64,000 nt of DNA, from NCBI RefSeq assembly GCF_900148505.1, contig NZ_FRXO01000001.1:310001-374000 (forward strand), read 5' to 3'. The position numbers and the translations under genes are program-made. This stretch comes from Pseudoxanthobacter soli DSM 19599. GTDB lineage: Bacteria > Pseudomonadota > Alphaproteobacteria > Rhizobiales > Segnochrobactraceae. Below are positions 56,969 to 64,000 of the stretch, piece after piece (within the stretch, counting starts at the first letter, position 1; each line of letters starts with the position of its first letter). The notes under the pieces are model-generated. The model saw nothing but the letters and a program-made list of their open reading frames with translations. It had not been told where the DNA came from and made no database searches.

Positions 56969-57988
56969 ATGACGAAGGCATTCATCACAGGCGTTTCCGG
57001 AGCCGGGCTCACTGCGGACGAGCGGGCGTTCCTCGCCGGCGAACAGCCTTGGGGCCTCATTCTGTTCGCGCGCAATTGCCTCGAGCCGGCGCAGGTCGCC
57101 GATCTGACGGCGGCGTTTCGCGATGCGGTCGGCTGGCACGCGCCGGTGCTGGTCGATCAGGAAGGCGGCCGTGTGCAGCGCCTGAAACCGCCTCATTGGC
57201 GGCGATACCCGCCTGCGCGGGCGTTCGGGCGGCTTTACGCCGCCGATCCGGCTGCGGGGATCGAGGCGGCGGAACTCGTGACCCGGCTGATGTCGGCGGA
57301 CCTCAGCACTGTCGGCATCGACGTCGATTGCCTGCCGGTGCTCGACGTGCCGGTGCCGGGCGTGCACGACGTCATCGGTGATCGCGCCTATGCGGCGACG
57401 GCGGAGGCGATCGTACCGCTCGCGGCCGCCGCGGTGCGCGGACTGATCGCCGGCGGCGTGCTGCCGGTGATGAAGCACATTCCCGGGCACGGCCGCACCA
57501 TGGTCGATTCCCACCTTGCGCTTCCCGTCGTAGCCGCCTCGCGCGCCGTGCTGGAGGAGAGCGATTTCGTGCCGTTCCGCGCGTTCGCCGACCTGCCGCT
57601 CGCCATGACCGCGCACATGGTGTTCGAGGCGATCGACCCGACAGCGCCCGCGACCCAGTCGCCGGTCGTGATCGGCGAGATCATCCGCGGCCATATCGGC
57701 TTCCACGGCGCGCTGATGAGCGACGACCTATCCATGCAGGCGCTGGAGGGCGATCTCGGCACCCGTGCCGCGCGCGCGTTTGCGGCGGGCTGCGACCTGG
57801 CCCTGCACTGCAACGGCCGCATGGACGAGATGCGGGCCGTCGCAGCCGCGAGCCCCGTACTGGCCGGCGAGGCTGAACGACGCTGCGACGCTGCGCTCGC
57901 CCACCGGACGCCCCCGCAGCCCTTCGACGAAGCACGGGCGATGTCGCTGATGGAGCGCATCGCGGGTCTTGCGGCGGAGGCCGCGTGA
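56969..57988 (+). CDS. nagZ: Beta-N-acetylhexosaminidase NagZ
   Basis: The 339-residue GH3 enzyme has VLVDQEGGRVQRLK, the NagZ-type catalytic loop KHIPGHGRT with its Asp/His dyad and the nucleophile Asp in MSDDLSMQAL. It removes GlcNAc from recycled anhydromuropeptides in the cytosol. The start at ATG 56969 is supported by the conserved N terminus. Its stop overlaps the scpA GTG by four bases. Confidence 0.95.
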   Translation: MTKAFITGVSGAGLTADERAFLAGEQPWGLILFARNCLEPAQVADLTAAFRDAVGWHAPVLVDQEGGRVQRLKPPHWRRYPPARAFGRLYAADPAAGIEAAELVTRLMSADLSTVGIDVDCLPVLDVPVPGVHDVIGDRAYAATAEAIVPLAAAAVRGLIAGGVLPVMKHIPGHGRTMVDSHLALPVVAASRAVLEESDFVPFRAFADLPLAMTAHMVFEAIDPTAPATQSPVVIGEIIRGHIGFHGALMSDDLSMQALEGDLGTRAARAFAAGCDLALHCNGRMDEMRAVAAASPVLAGEAERRCDAALAHRTPPQPFDEARAMSLMERIAGLAAEAA

Positions 57989-58848
57989 CCCCGGCCGCGG
58001 AAGAGCCGGACAACTGGACCCTGCCGCTGGAGGAGACGCGGGCGGGCGGAGCGGCGGCGACAGCCGCGGTCGAGGGGCTCGTGGTCGACGTCGAGGGCTT
58101 CGAAGGGCCGCTCGACCTTCTGCTGACGCTCGCCCGCAACCAGAAGCTCGATCTCGCCCGCATCTCCATCCTCGCGCTGGCCGAGCAGTACCTCGCCTTC
58201 GTCGCCGAGGCGCGGCGGATGCGGCTCGAACTCGCGGCCGACTATCTGGTGATGGCGGCGTGGCTCGCTTACCTGAAATCCCGCCTTCTCGTGCCCGATG
58301 ACACCGAGGACGACGAGCCGTCCGGCGAAATGCTGGCTGCCGACCTCGCGTTCCGCCTGCGCCGCCTCGAAGCGATGCGCGATGTCTCCGCCCGGCTCGC
58401 CGGCCGCGCCCGTCTCGGCCGGGACGTGTTCGCGCGCGGCGCACCGGAAGCCGTGGTCGTCGAGAAGCGCTCGGAATGGCAGGTGACGCTCTACGAACTC
58501 CTGTCCGCCTATGCCGCGCACCGCCAGCGCTCGATGGTGACGCGCGTCAGCGTCGGCCGCAGGGCGGTGTGGTCGCTGCTCGACGCGCGGCAGGTGCTGG
58601 AGCGCCTGATCGGCGCGGTGCCGGACTGGGTTCCCATAGACGATCTCCTCGCCGAGTACATGGCGACGCCGGAGGACAGGGTGACGGTGCGCGCGAGTTC
58701 GTTCTCCGCCACCCTGGAGCTTGCGCGCGAGGGCGGGCTCGACCTGCGCCAGGCGGGCCCCTTCGCCCCGATCTTCGTGCGCAGGCGCGCGGTGCGGACG
58801 GAGGGGGACGAGCCTGTTCCCGGCGCGTCGGGAGGCGGCGATGATTGA
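57985..58848 (+). CDS. scpA: Segregation and condensation protein A
   Basis: The 287-residue kleisin has VDVEGFEGPLDLLLTLARNQ near residue 35 and the segment LAADYLVMAAWLAYLKSRLL. It bridges the SMC heads in the condensin complex that organises the chromosome. It starts at GTG 57985 inside the nagZ stop, and overlaps scpB by 8 bp. Confidence 0.95.
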   Translation: MTPAAEEPDNWTLPLEETRAGGAAATAAVEGLVVDVEGFEGPLDLLLTLARNQKLDLARISILALAEQYLAFVAEARRMRLELAADYLVMAAWLAYLKSRLLVPDDTEDDEPSGEMLAADLAFRLRRLEAMRDVSARLAGRARLGRDVFARGAPEAVVVEKRSEWQVTLYELLSAYAAHRQRSMVTRVSVGRRAVWSLLDARQVLERLIGAVPDWVPIDDLLAEYMATPEDRVTVRASSFSATLELAREGGLDLRQAGPFAPIFVRRRAVRTEGDEPVPGASGGGDD

Positions 58849-59518
58849 GGCGGGCGATTGCAATGAAGGCGAGGCCGCCGAGGCGTTCGGTGCCCGCCAC
58901 GACCAGCTGCGGCTGGTGGAGGCGGTGGTGTTCGCCAGCGCCAACCCCGTCAGTGTCGCCGACATCGCCCTGCGCCTGCCGGCCGGCGCCGATGTCGAGG
59001 GGCTTCTGGCCGATCTCGCCGCGCTCTATGCGGGGCGCGGCGTCAACCTCACGAAGGTGGCCGGCGGCTGGGCCTTCCGGACGGCGCCGGATCTTGGCTT
59101 CCTCCTGAGGCAGGATGCGGTGGAACCGCGCCGGCTTTCCCGCGCCGCACTGGAGACGCTCGCGATCATCGCCTATCACCAGCCCGTGACGCGGGCGGAG
59201 ATCGAGGCGATCCGCGGGGTGGCGACATCGAAGGGCACGCTCGACGTGCTGATGGAGGCCGGCTGGATCAGGATGCGCGGCCGGCGCCGGGCGCCGGGAC
59301 GCCCGGTGACGTATGGCACCACCGTCGGCTTCCTCGATCATTTCGGCCTCGAAAGCGTCGGCGACCTTCCGGGGCTGGAAGAACTGAAGGGGGCGGGGCT
59401 TCTGGACACCGTGCCGCCTTCGGCACAGGGCATTCCGGGGCCGAACGACGACGAGGCGTTGTCGGGCGACGAGGATCCGCTCGGCGACGATCCGGGCGAC
59501 CTGCTTTCCGGACGCTGA
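58841..59518 (+). CDS. scpB: Segregation and condensation protein B
   Basis: The 225-residue protein has two winged-helix domains, with the motif LSRAALETLAIIAYHQPVTR and GRPVTYGTTVGFLDHFGL. It binds ScpA in the SMC complex. The last ~35 residues are an acidic, Gly-rich tail. ATG 58841 overlaps the end of scpA. Confidence 0.95.
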   Translation: MIEAGDCNEGEAAEAFGARHDQLRLVEAVVFASANPVSVADIALRLPAGADVEGLLADLAALYAGRGVNLTKVAGGWAFRTAPDLGFLLRQDAVEPRRLSRAALETLAIIAYHQPVTRAEIEAIRGVATSKGTLDVLMEAGWIRMRGRRRAPGRPVTYGTTVGFLDHFGLESVGDLPGLEELKGAGLLDTVPPSAQGIPGPNDDEALSGDEDPLGDDPGDLLSGR

Positions 59519-59577
59519 CGAGCCGCGGCCGCGCCCTTCCGGGCCCGACGCTACCGAACGAAGAGGATGAGATCGCG

Positions 59578-60684
59578 ATGCCCACCGCCGCCGCCCGGAG
59601 AGCCGTTCCCGAGATCGCCATTCCGGCGAGGCTCGCCTTCGAGCGCGTCAGCCTGTCCTTCGCGGCGCACGCCGCGATCAATGACGTCAGCATCTCCGTG
59701 AATGCCGGGGAAATCCTGTGCCTGCTCGGGCCGTCCGGCTGCGGCAAGACCACGCTGCTGCGCATCGCCGCCGGCATCGAGACCCAGGATGCGGGCCGTG
59801 TCGTCATCGATGGCGAGGAAGTTGCGGGCGCGACGCGCACGCTGCCGCCGGAGGCCCGCGGCGTAGGCCTCGTGTTCCAGGATTATGCGCTGTTTCCGCA
59901 CCTGACGATCCTCGACAATGTGCGCTTCGGCCTTCGCGGTCGCCCCGCGGCCGAGGCGGCGCGGATGGCGAGGACGGCGCTGGAGCGCGTGCGGCTCGGC
60001 CATTATGCCGGACACTATCCTCACCATCTGTCCGGCGGCGAGCAGCAGCGCGTGGCGCTCGCGCGCGCGCTCGTTCCGGGGCCGCGGGTACTTCTGATGG
60101 ACGAGCCGTTCTCCGGTCTCGACCGCCGGCTGCGCGACAAGGTGCGCGACGAGACCATCGCCGTTCTCGGAGAGGCGGGCATCACCGCGGTGGTCGTGAC
60201 CCACGATCCGGAGGAGGCGATGCGAATCGGCGACCGCATCGCGCTGATGCGCAAGGGCCGCCTGGTGCAGCTTGGCGCACCGGAAGAACTCTACCGCCAT
60301 CCGGTCGACATCGAGGCCGCGCGGTTCTTCTCCGAGCTGAACGAAGTGGCCGGGCGGGTCGAGGGCGGCTTGGTCGTGAGTGTGCTCGGGCGCGTGCCGG
60401 CGCCAGCACGTCTCAAGGACGGCGACGAGGTGGTTGTCGCAGCACGGCCGCACGACATGCGCCTGTCGTCCGCAGGCATTGGTACCCCGGGGCGGGTGGT
60501 GTCGCGGCGCTATCTGGGCGAGGTCGACCGCATCGAGGTCGCCGTCGCCGGGCTTGCAGCGCCGCTGGAGGTGCGTTCCGTCGAAATCGGGCGGTTTTCG
60601 GTCGGCGACTCGCTTTTCATTGACGTTCCGCCCGAACGTCTCCACATCTTCCCCGATGGCATGCGAGCCGGCACGACGCCATAG
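59578..60684 (+). CDS. ABC transporter ATPase, FbpC/spermidine-Fe(III) type (orphan)
   Basis: The 368-residue ATPase has Walker A GPSGCGKTTLLR, the Q loop FQDYALFPHL, signature LSGGEQQRVALARAL, Walker B VLLMDEPFSGLD and the switch His in VVTHDPEEAM, with a C-terminal TOBE-like domain (~250-360). It would power an importer for ferric iron, sulfate/thiosulfate or polyamines. No permease or binding-protein gene is near; it lies between scpB and tatA, where relatives usually have none. Confidence 0.88.
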   Translation: MPTAAARRAVPEIAIPARLAFERVSLSFAAHAAINDVSISVNAGEILCLLGPSGCGKTTLLRIAAGIETQDAGRVVIDGEEVAGATRTLPPEARGVGLVFQDYALFPHLTILDNVRFGLRGRPAAEAARMARTALERVRLGHYAGHYPHHLSGGEQQRVALARALVPGPRVLLMDEPFSGLDRRLRDKVRDETIAVLGEAGITAVVVTHDPEEAMRIGDRIALMRKGRLVQLGAPEELYRHPVDIEAARFFSELNEVAGRVEGGLVVSVLGRVPAPARLKDGDEVVVAARPHDMRLSSAGIGTPGRVVSRRYLGEVDRIEVAVAGLAAPLEVRSVEIGRFSVGDSLFIDVPPERLHIFPDGMRAGTTP

Positions 60685-60893
60685 CGCGCGTCGGCTGCGG
60701 CGGACCGGCTTCTGTTGCGGGAGCCTGGGCTTTCTGCAATATTGCCGCCACTGTCATATGCTGGACATGGATGCCATCGTCTCCGATGCCGTGTTCGGCG
60801 CCGGACTGATTGTCGTACGGGTACGGCCCTCGGCAGACAACAATAGAAATGGCCCCGAATCCCGTTGGAAGGGGCCGCGAGGAGAAGCCTGGG

Positions 60894-61112
60894 ATGGGTA
60901 GTTTCAGTATTTGGCATATCCTCATCGTGGCGATCGTCGTGATCCTGCTGTTCGGTCGCGGCAAGATCTCCGATCTGATGGGCGACGTCGCCAAAGGCAT
61001 CAAGAGCTTCAAGAAGGGGCTCTCGGAAGACGATGACACGAAGGCTGTCGACCACAAGCCGGGCATGACCATGCCGACCCAGAAGGCCGAAGACCAGACC
61101 AAGGTCGGTTGA
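60894..61112 (+). CDS. tatA: Sec-independent translocase protein TatA
   Basis: The 72-residue protein has the single N-terminal helix ([20 protein letters not shown]), the [12 protein letters not shown] hinge and an amphipathic helix, then a charged tail. It forms the variable-size pore of the Tat system. AGGAG precedes ATG 60894; a GGCCCC/GGGGCC hairpin lies just upstream at 60851-60876. Confidence 0.95.
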   Translation: MGSFSIWHILIVAIVVILLFGRGKISDLMGDVAKGIKSFKKGLSEDDDTKAVDHKPGMTMPTQKAEDQTKVG

Positions 61113-61339
61113 CGGCAGGGCGTCTCCGTGTCGTCCCCGGGCTGGCTGTCCGGGCGCGACGGGCGCGTCCGCGTTCCGGCTGGCCCGGTGGCGGGCAAGC
61201 GCGAGGCCTCATTCGCGCGAAGGTGATCGGAATGGCGCGGTGCAATGGCGCCGGGTCGCCGGTCGCCGCGGCGGGGGTGACGCTCGCGGCGATTTCGCCA
61301 TATGCGCGGGTTTGATGCAGGGCTGATCTTTGTTGTCCG

Positions 61340-61359
61340 GGCCGCTTGTCCAAGCGGCC
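61340..61359 (+). terminator. Hairpin between tatA and tatB
   Basis: An 8-bp stem (GGCCGCTT/AAGCGGCC, loop GTCC) lies in the 320-bp tatA-tatB gap, followed by TCTCCTT. It may be a partial attenuator that keeps TatA in excess, an inference. Confidence 0.4.
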
Positions 61360-61432
61360 TCTCCTTGGGGCGCAGGTGCCGCACGTTGCGTGCGGCGTGA
61401 TGTTTGAAACGGTCCCCCCGAAGCGCGGTCCC

Positions 61433-62026
61433 ATGTTCGAAATCGGTTGGAGTGAGATCCTCATCATCGTGGTCGTGGCGCTGGTCGTCATCGGCCCGAA
61501 GGATCTGCCGCGCGTTCTGCGCACGGCAGGGCAGATGCTCGGCCGTGTCCGCCGCATGGCTGGCGAGTTCCAGAGCACGTTCAATCAGGCGCTGCGCGAA
61601 GCCGAGCGTCAGGCCGAAATCGACGATCTGAAGAAGAAGCTCGCCGAGGCCAATTCGCTGGACCTCATGGGTACGAAGCCGGCGGCCACGCCGATGTCGG
61701 ATCCCGATCCCCAGGCCGGTACCGCACCGGTGCTCGATCCTAACGCGCCGGTAGAGCCGCCGGCGATCGCGCCCGTCGACGTGGTGCCGTTCGATTCCAT
61801 CGGCCAGCCGGTGCCCTCCGGCGAGGCGCTGTCCCTTGCGGATGCGGCCGGCGGCCCGCCCGCCGCCAGCGAGCCGGCTCATCGTATTGCGACGCCCCCC
61901 GCTCCGCCGCCTGAGGATCATCCGCCTTTGCCGGCGCCGTCCATTCAAGCTCCATCCACCGAATCCGGAGTGGAAGCCGCGAAGCCGGCGGTTGCGCCCA
62001 CGCCATCCGCAGGGTCGCTTTCATGA
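61433..62026 (+). CDS. tatB: Sec-independent translocase protein TatB
   Basis: The 197-residue protein starts [20 protein letters not shown], the TatB hallmark, with the amphipathic helix ([20 protein letters not shown]) next. The long C-terminal tail is Pro/Ala-rich and low in complexity. TatB forms the substrate receptor with TatC. Its stop overlaps tatC by four bases. Confidence 0.95.
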   Translation: MFEIGWSEILIIVVVALVVIGPKDLPRVLRTAGQMLGRVRRMAGEFQSTFNQALREAERQAEIDDLKKKLAEANSLDLMGTKPAATPMSDPDPQAGTAPVLDPNAPVEPPAIAPVDVVPFDSIGQPVPSGEALSLADAAGGPPAASEPAHRIATPPAPPPEDHPPLPAPSIQAPSTESGVEAAKPAVAPTPSAGSLS

Positions 62027-62814
62027 GTGCCGAAGAAGACGACATCGAAGCTTCCCGTGCGCCGCTGCTCGATCACCTGATCGAACTCAGGTCGCGTCTG
62101 ATCAAGTCTCTGGCCGCAATCCTCGTTGCGTTCCTGGTCTGCTTCTATTTTGCGTCCGACATCTTCAATATTCTCATCATTCCCTATGAGCATGTTGTCG
62201 GCAATTCGCGTCCGATCGAGCTGATCTATACGGCGCCGCAGGAATATTTCTTCACGCAGTTGAAACTCGGCATGTTCGGAGCGCTGTTCCTGGCGTTTCC
62301 GGTGGTGGCGAGCCAGATCTACATGTTCGTGGCGCCGGGGCTTTACCGCAACGAGCGCAAGGCGTTCCTGCCGTTCCTCGTCGCCACGCCGATCCTGTTC
62401 GCCATGGGCGCGCTGCTGGTGTTCTTCCTCGTCATGCCGATGGCGCTGCATTTCTTCGTCAGCATGGAGCAGCACGGCGGACCGGGGCAGGCGAGCATCT
62501 ACCTGCTGCCGAAGGTGAGCGAATATCTCGGGCTCATCATGGTGCTGATCTTCGCGTTCGGCATCGTGTTCCAGTTGCCTGTCGTCCTGACGCTGCTGGC
62601 GCGAGCCGGCATCGTGACGGCGAAGGATCTGCGCTCCAAGCGGCGTTATGCCATCGTGATTGCCTTCATCATCGCCGCGGTGCTGACGCCGCCCGATCCG
62701 GTCAGCCAGATCAGTCTTGCGATCCCGGCGATGCTTCTCTACGAAGTGTCCATCTTCGCCGTCCGTTCGATCGAGCGGTCGCGTGCGGCGGCTGCGGCCG
62801 CCGAGGCGTCCTAG
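62023..62814 (+). CDS. tatC: Sec-independent translocase protein TatC
   Basis: The 263-residue protein has six membrane helices and the conserved [15 protein letters not shown] at the N terminus, which binds the twin-arginine signal. The mid-region has [19 protein letters not shown] and [15 protein letters not shown]. Two likely Tat substrates are encoded in this same window at 1980-2801 and 10976-11980. Confidence 0.97.
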   Translation: MSAEEDDIEASRAPLLDHLIELRSRLIKSLAAILVAFLVCFYFASDIFNILIIPYEHVVGNSRPIELIYTAPQEYFFTQLKLGMFGALFLAFPVVASQIYMFVAPGLYRNERKAFLPFLVATPILFAMGALLVFFLVMPMALHFFVSMEQHGGPGQASIYLLPKVSEYLGLIMVLIFAFGIVFQLPVVLTLLARAGIVTAKDLRSKRRYAIVIAFIIAAVLTPPDPVSQISLAIPAMLLYEVSIFAVRSIERSRAAAAAAEAS

Positions 62815-62923
62815 GGCCATCCCGGACGTCTCCCGGCGGCAATCCGGCCGGAGCGTGCGGCCGGATCCCGTCGTTCGACCGGTGGCGTGCCTTGCCCGAA
62901 CGGCCGAACGCCGGAGTTTCCCG

Positions 62924-64000
62924 ATGCTTGATATCCGCTGGATCCGCGACAACCCGGACGCGCTGGATCGCGCGCTGCTGTCCCGCGGCGAGGCGCCGCG
63001 TGCGGCCGACCTGATCAAGCTCGACGACCGCCGCCGGCAGATCACCACGGATCTCCAGCTTCTGCAGGAGCGCCGCAATGCCGCCTCGAAGGAGATCGGC
63101 AAGGCCAAGGCCGCCAAGGACGATGCCCGCGCCGAGGAACTGATGGCCGAGGTCGCGCTCCTGAAGGAGCGGCTGCCGGCCGACGAGGCCCTGCTGCGGG
63201 TCGCCGAGACCGCGATCGAGGAAGCCCTCGCCCGCGTGCCGAACGTTCCCCTCGAGGACGTGCCCGTCGGCCGCGACGAGGCGGACAATGTCGAGATCCG
63301 CAAGGTCGGCACGATGCCGTCGCTCGGCTTCGCGCCGCGCCAGCATTTCGAGATCGGCGAAGCGCTCGGCCTGATGGACTTCGAGGCCGCCTCGAAGCTC
63401 GCCGGCACGCGCTTCGTGGTCCTGAAGGGCGCGCTCGCCCGGCTCGAACGCGCGCTCGCCCAGTTCATGCTGAACCTCCACACCGGCGAGCACGGCTACC
63501 AGGAAGTGGCGCCGCCGCTGATGGTGCGCGACGAGGTGATGTACGGCACCGCCCAGTTGCCGAAGTTCGCCGACGACCAGTTCCGCACGCTCGACGGCCG
63601 CTGGCTGATTCCGACCGCCGAAGTGCCGCTGACGAACCTCGTCCGCGAACAGATCCTGGACGAAACCGCTTTGCCGCTGCGTTTCGCGGCCTATACGCCG
63701 TGCTTCCGCCTCGAAGCCGGATCGGCCGGACGCGATACCCGCGGGATGTTGCGCCAGCATCAGTTCGGCAAGGTGGAACTCGTTTCCATCACCACGCCCG
63801 AGACGTCCTCGGCGGAACACGAGCGCCTGGTCGGGTGCGCCGAAGAGGTGCTGAAGCGGCTCGGGCTGCACTATCGCGTCGTCACGCTCTGCACCGGCGA
63901 CATGGGCTTCGGTGCCACAAAGACCTACGATATCGAGGTCTGGCTTCCCGGGCAGAACACCTATCGCGAGATCTCGTCGTGCTCGGTGTGCGGCGATTTC
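62924..64000 (+). CDS. serS: Seryl-tRNA synthetase (3' end beyond the window)
   Basis: The visible 359 codons contain the N-terminal coiled-coil arm (~1-105), with [20 protein letters not shown] at the start, then class II motif 2 in [20 protein letters not shown] and the motif 3-side [10 protein letters not shown] at the window end. It charges tRNA-Ser (and tRNA-Sec). ATG 62924 follows GGAG and continues the tatABC-serS order; the stop is outside the window. Confidence 0.96.
   Translation, partial: MLDIRWIRDNPDALDRALLSRGEAPRAADLIKLDDRRRQITTDLQLLQERRNAASKEIGKAKAAKDDARAEELMAEVALLKERLPADEALLRVAETAIEEALARVPNVPLEDVPVGRDEADNVEIRKVGTMPSLGFAPRQHFEIGEALGLMDFEAASKLAGTRFVVLKGALARLERALAQFMLNLHTGEHGYQEVAPPLMVRDEVMYGTAQLPKFADDQFRTLDGRWLIPTAEVPLTNLVREQILDETALPLRFAAYTPCFRLEAGSAGRDTRGMLRQHQFGKVELVSITTPETSSAEHERLVGCAEEVLKRLGLHYRVVTLCTGDMGFGATKTYDIEVWLPGQNTYREISSCSVCGDF

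Overview
The window is a high-GC chromosomal segment of an alphaproteobacterium, most likely Hyphomicrobiales (Rhizobiales). The evidence is the gene order argS / SPOR protein / nagZ / scpA / scpB / tatABC / serS, an ExoR-type Sel1 periplasmic regulator, alphaproteobacterial ParE, ErpA, SCO and dGTPase proteins, and a scattered ~115-bp palindromic intergenic repeat that resembles rhizobial RIME elements. I see no tRNA, rRNA, CRISPR array, transposase or phage gene.

Layout. (1) 1-13 kb: end of an MFS exporter, aroC, SCO1, a second MFS transporter, an ArgP/ArgO regulator-exporter pair, and six alpha/beta-hydrolase-fold enzymes, two with twin-arginine signals. (2) 13-16 kb: a P1B metal ATPase overlapping a VIT1-family transporter, then a VOC protein. 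(3) 16.4-20.8 kb: a pterin/folate cluster (pterin carbinolamine dehydratase, folP, folB, folK) flanked by a CitG-like and an MfnB-like protein. Both flanking proteins belong to families I associate with C1-cofactor (tetrahydromethanopterin/methylofuran) clusters, and both have lost their family signature residues. (4) 21-25 kb: rsfS, rlmH, an EnvC-like murein hydrolase activator and ctpA. (5) 25-32 kb: an SMR pump, a Cds1-like PLP enzyme, and a catabolic block of IclR regulator, L-fuconate dehydratase, ethanolamine-type permease and SMP-30 lactonase. (6) 32.5-38 kb: a complete branched-chain amino acid ABC operon (livHMGF, a small membrane protein, livK). (7) 38.4-42 kb: a polar amino acid/cystine ABC transporter and a P1-family aminopeptidase. 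(8) 42-49.7 kb: uspA, a DUF3775 protein, a PHA-synthase-like hydrolase, a GST, parE and exoR. (9) 49.8-64 kb: core housekeeping genes xthA, erpA, dGTPase, argS, a SPOR protein, nagZ, scpAB, an orphan FbpC-like ATPase, tatABC and serS (cut by the window end).

Most genes are ordinary core or transport functions in short, tightly overlapping operons (ATGA overlaps at folP-folB, envC-like-ctpA, livHMGF, nagZ-scpA-scpB and tatB-tatC). The points most worth a second look are the degenerate CitG-like and MfnB-like proteins around the folate cluster, the seven-copy palindromic repeat family (one copy forms a perfect 21-bp hairpin with compensatory changes, and three copies overlap the stop codon of a neighbouring gene), a 15-bp tandem repeat reading into the dGTPase start, and a 977-bp gene-free leader before exoR.
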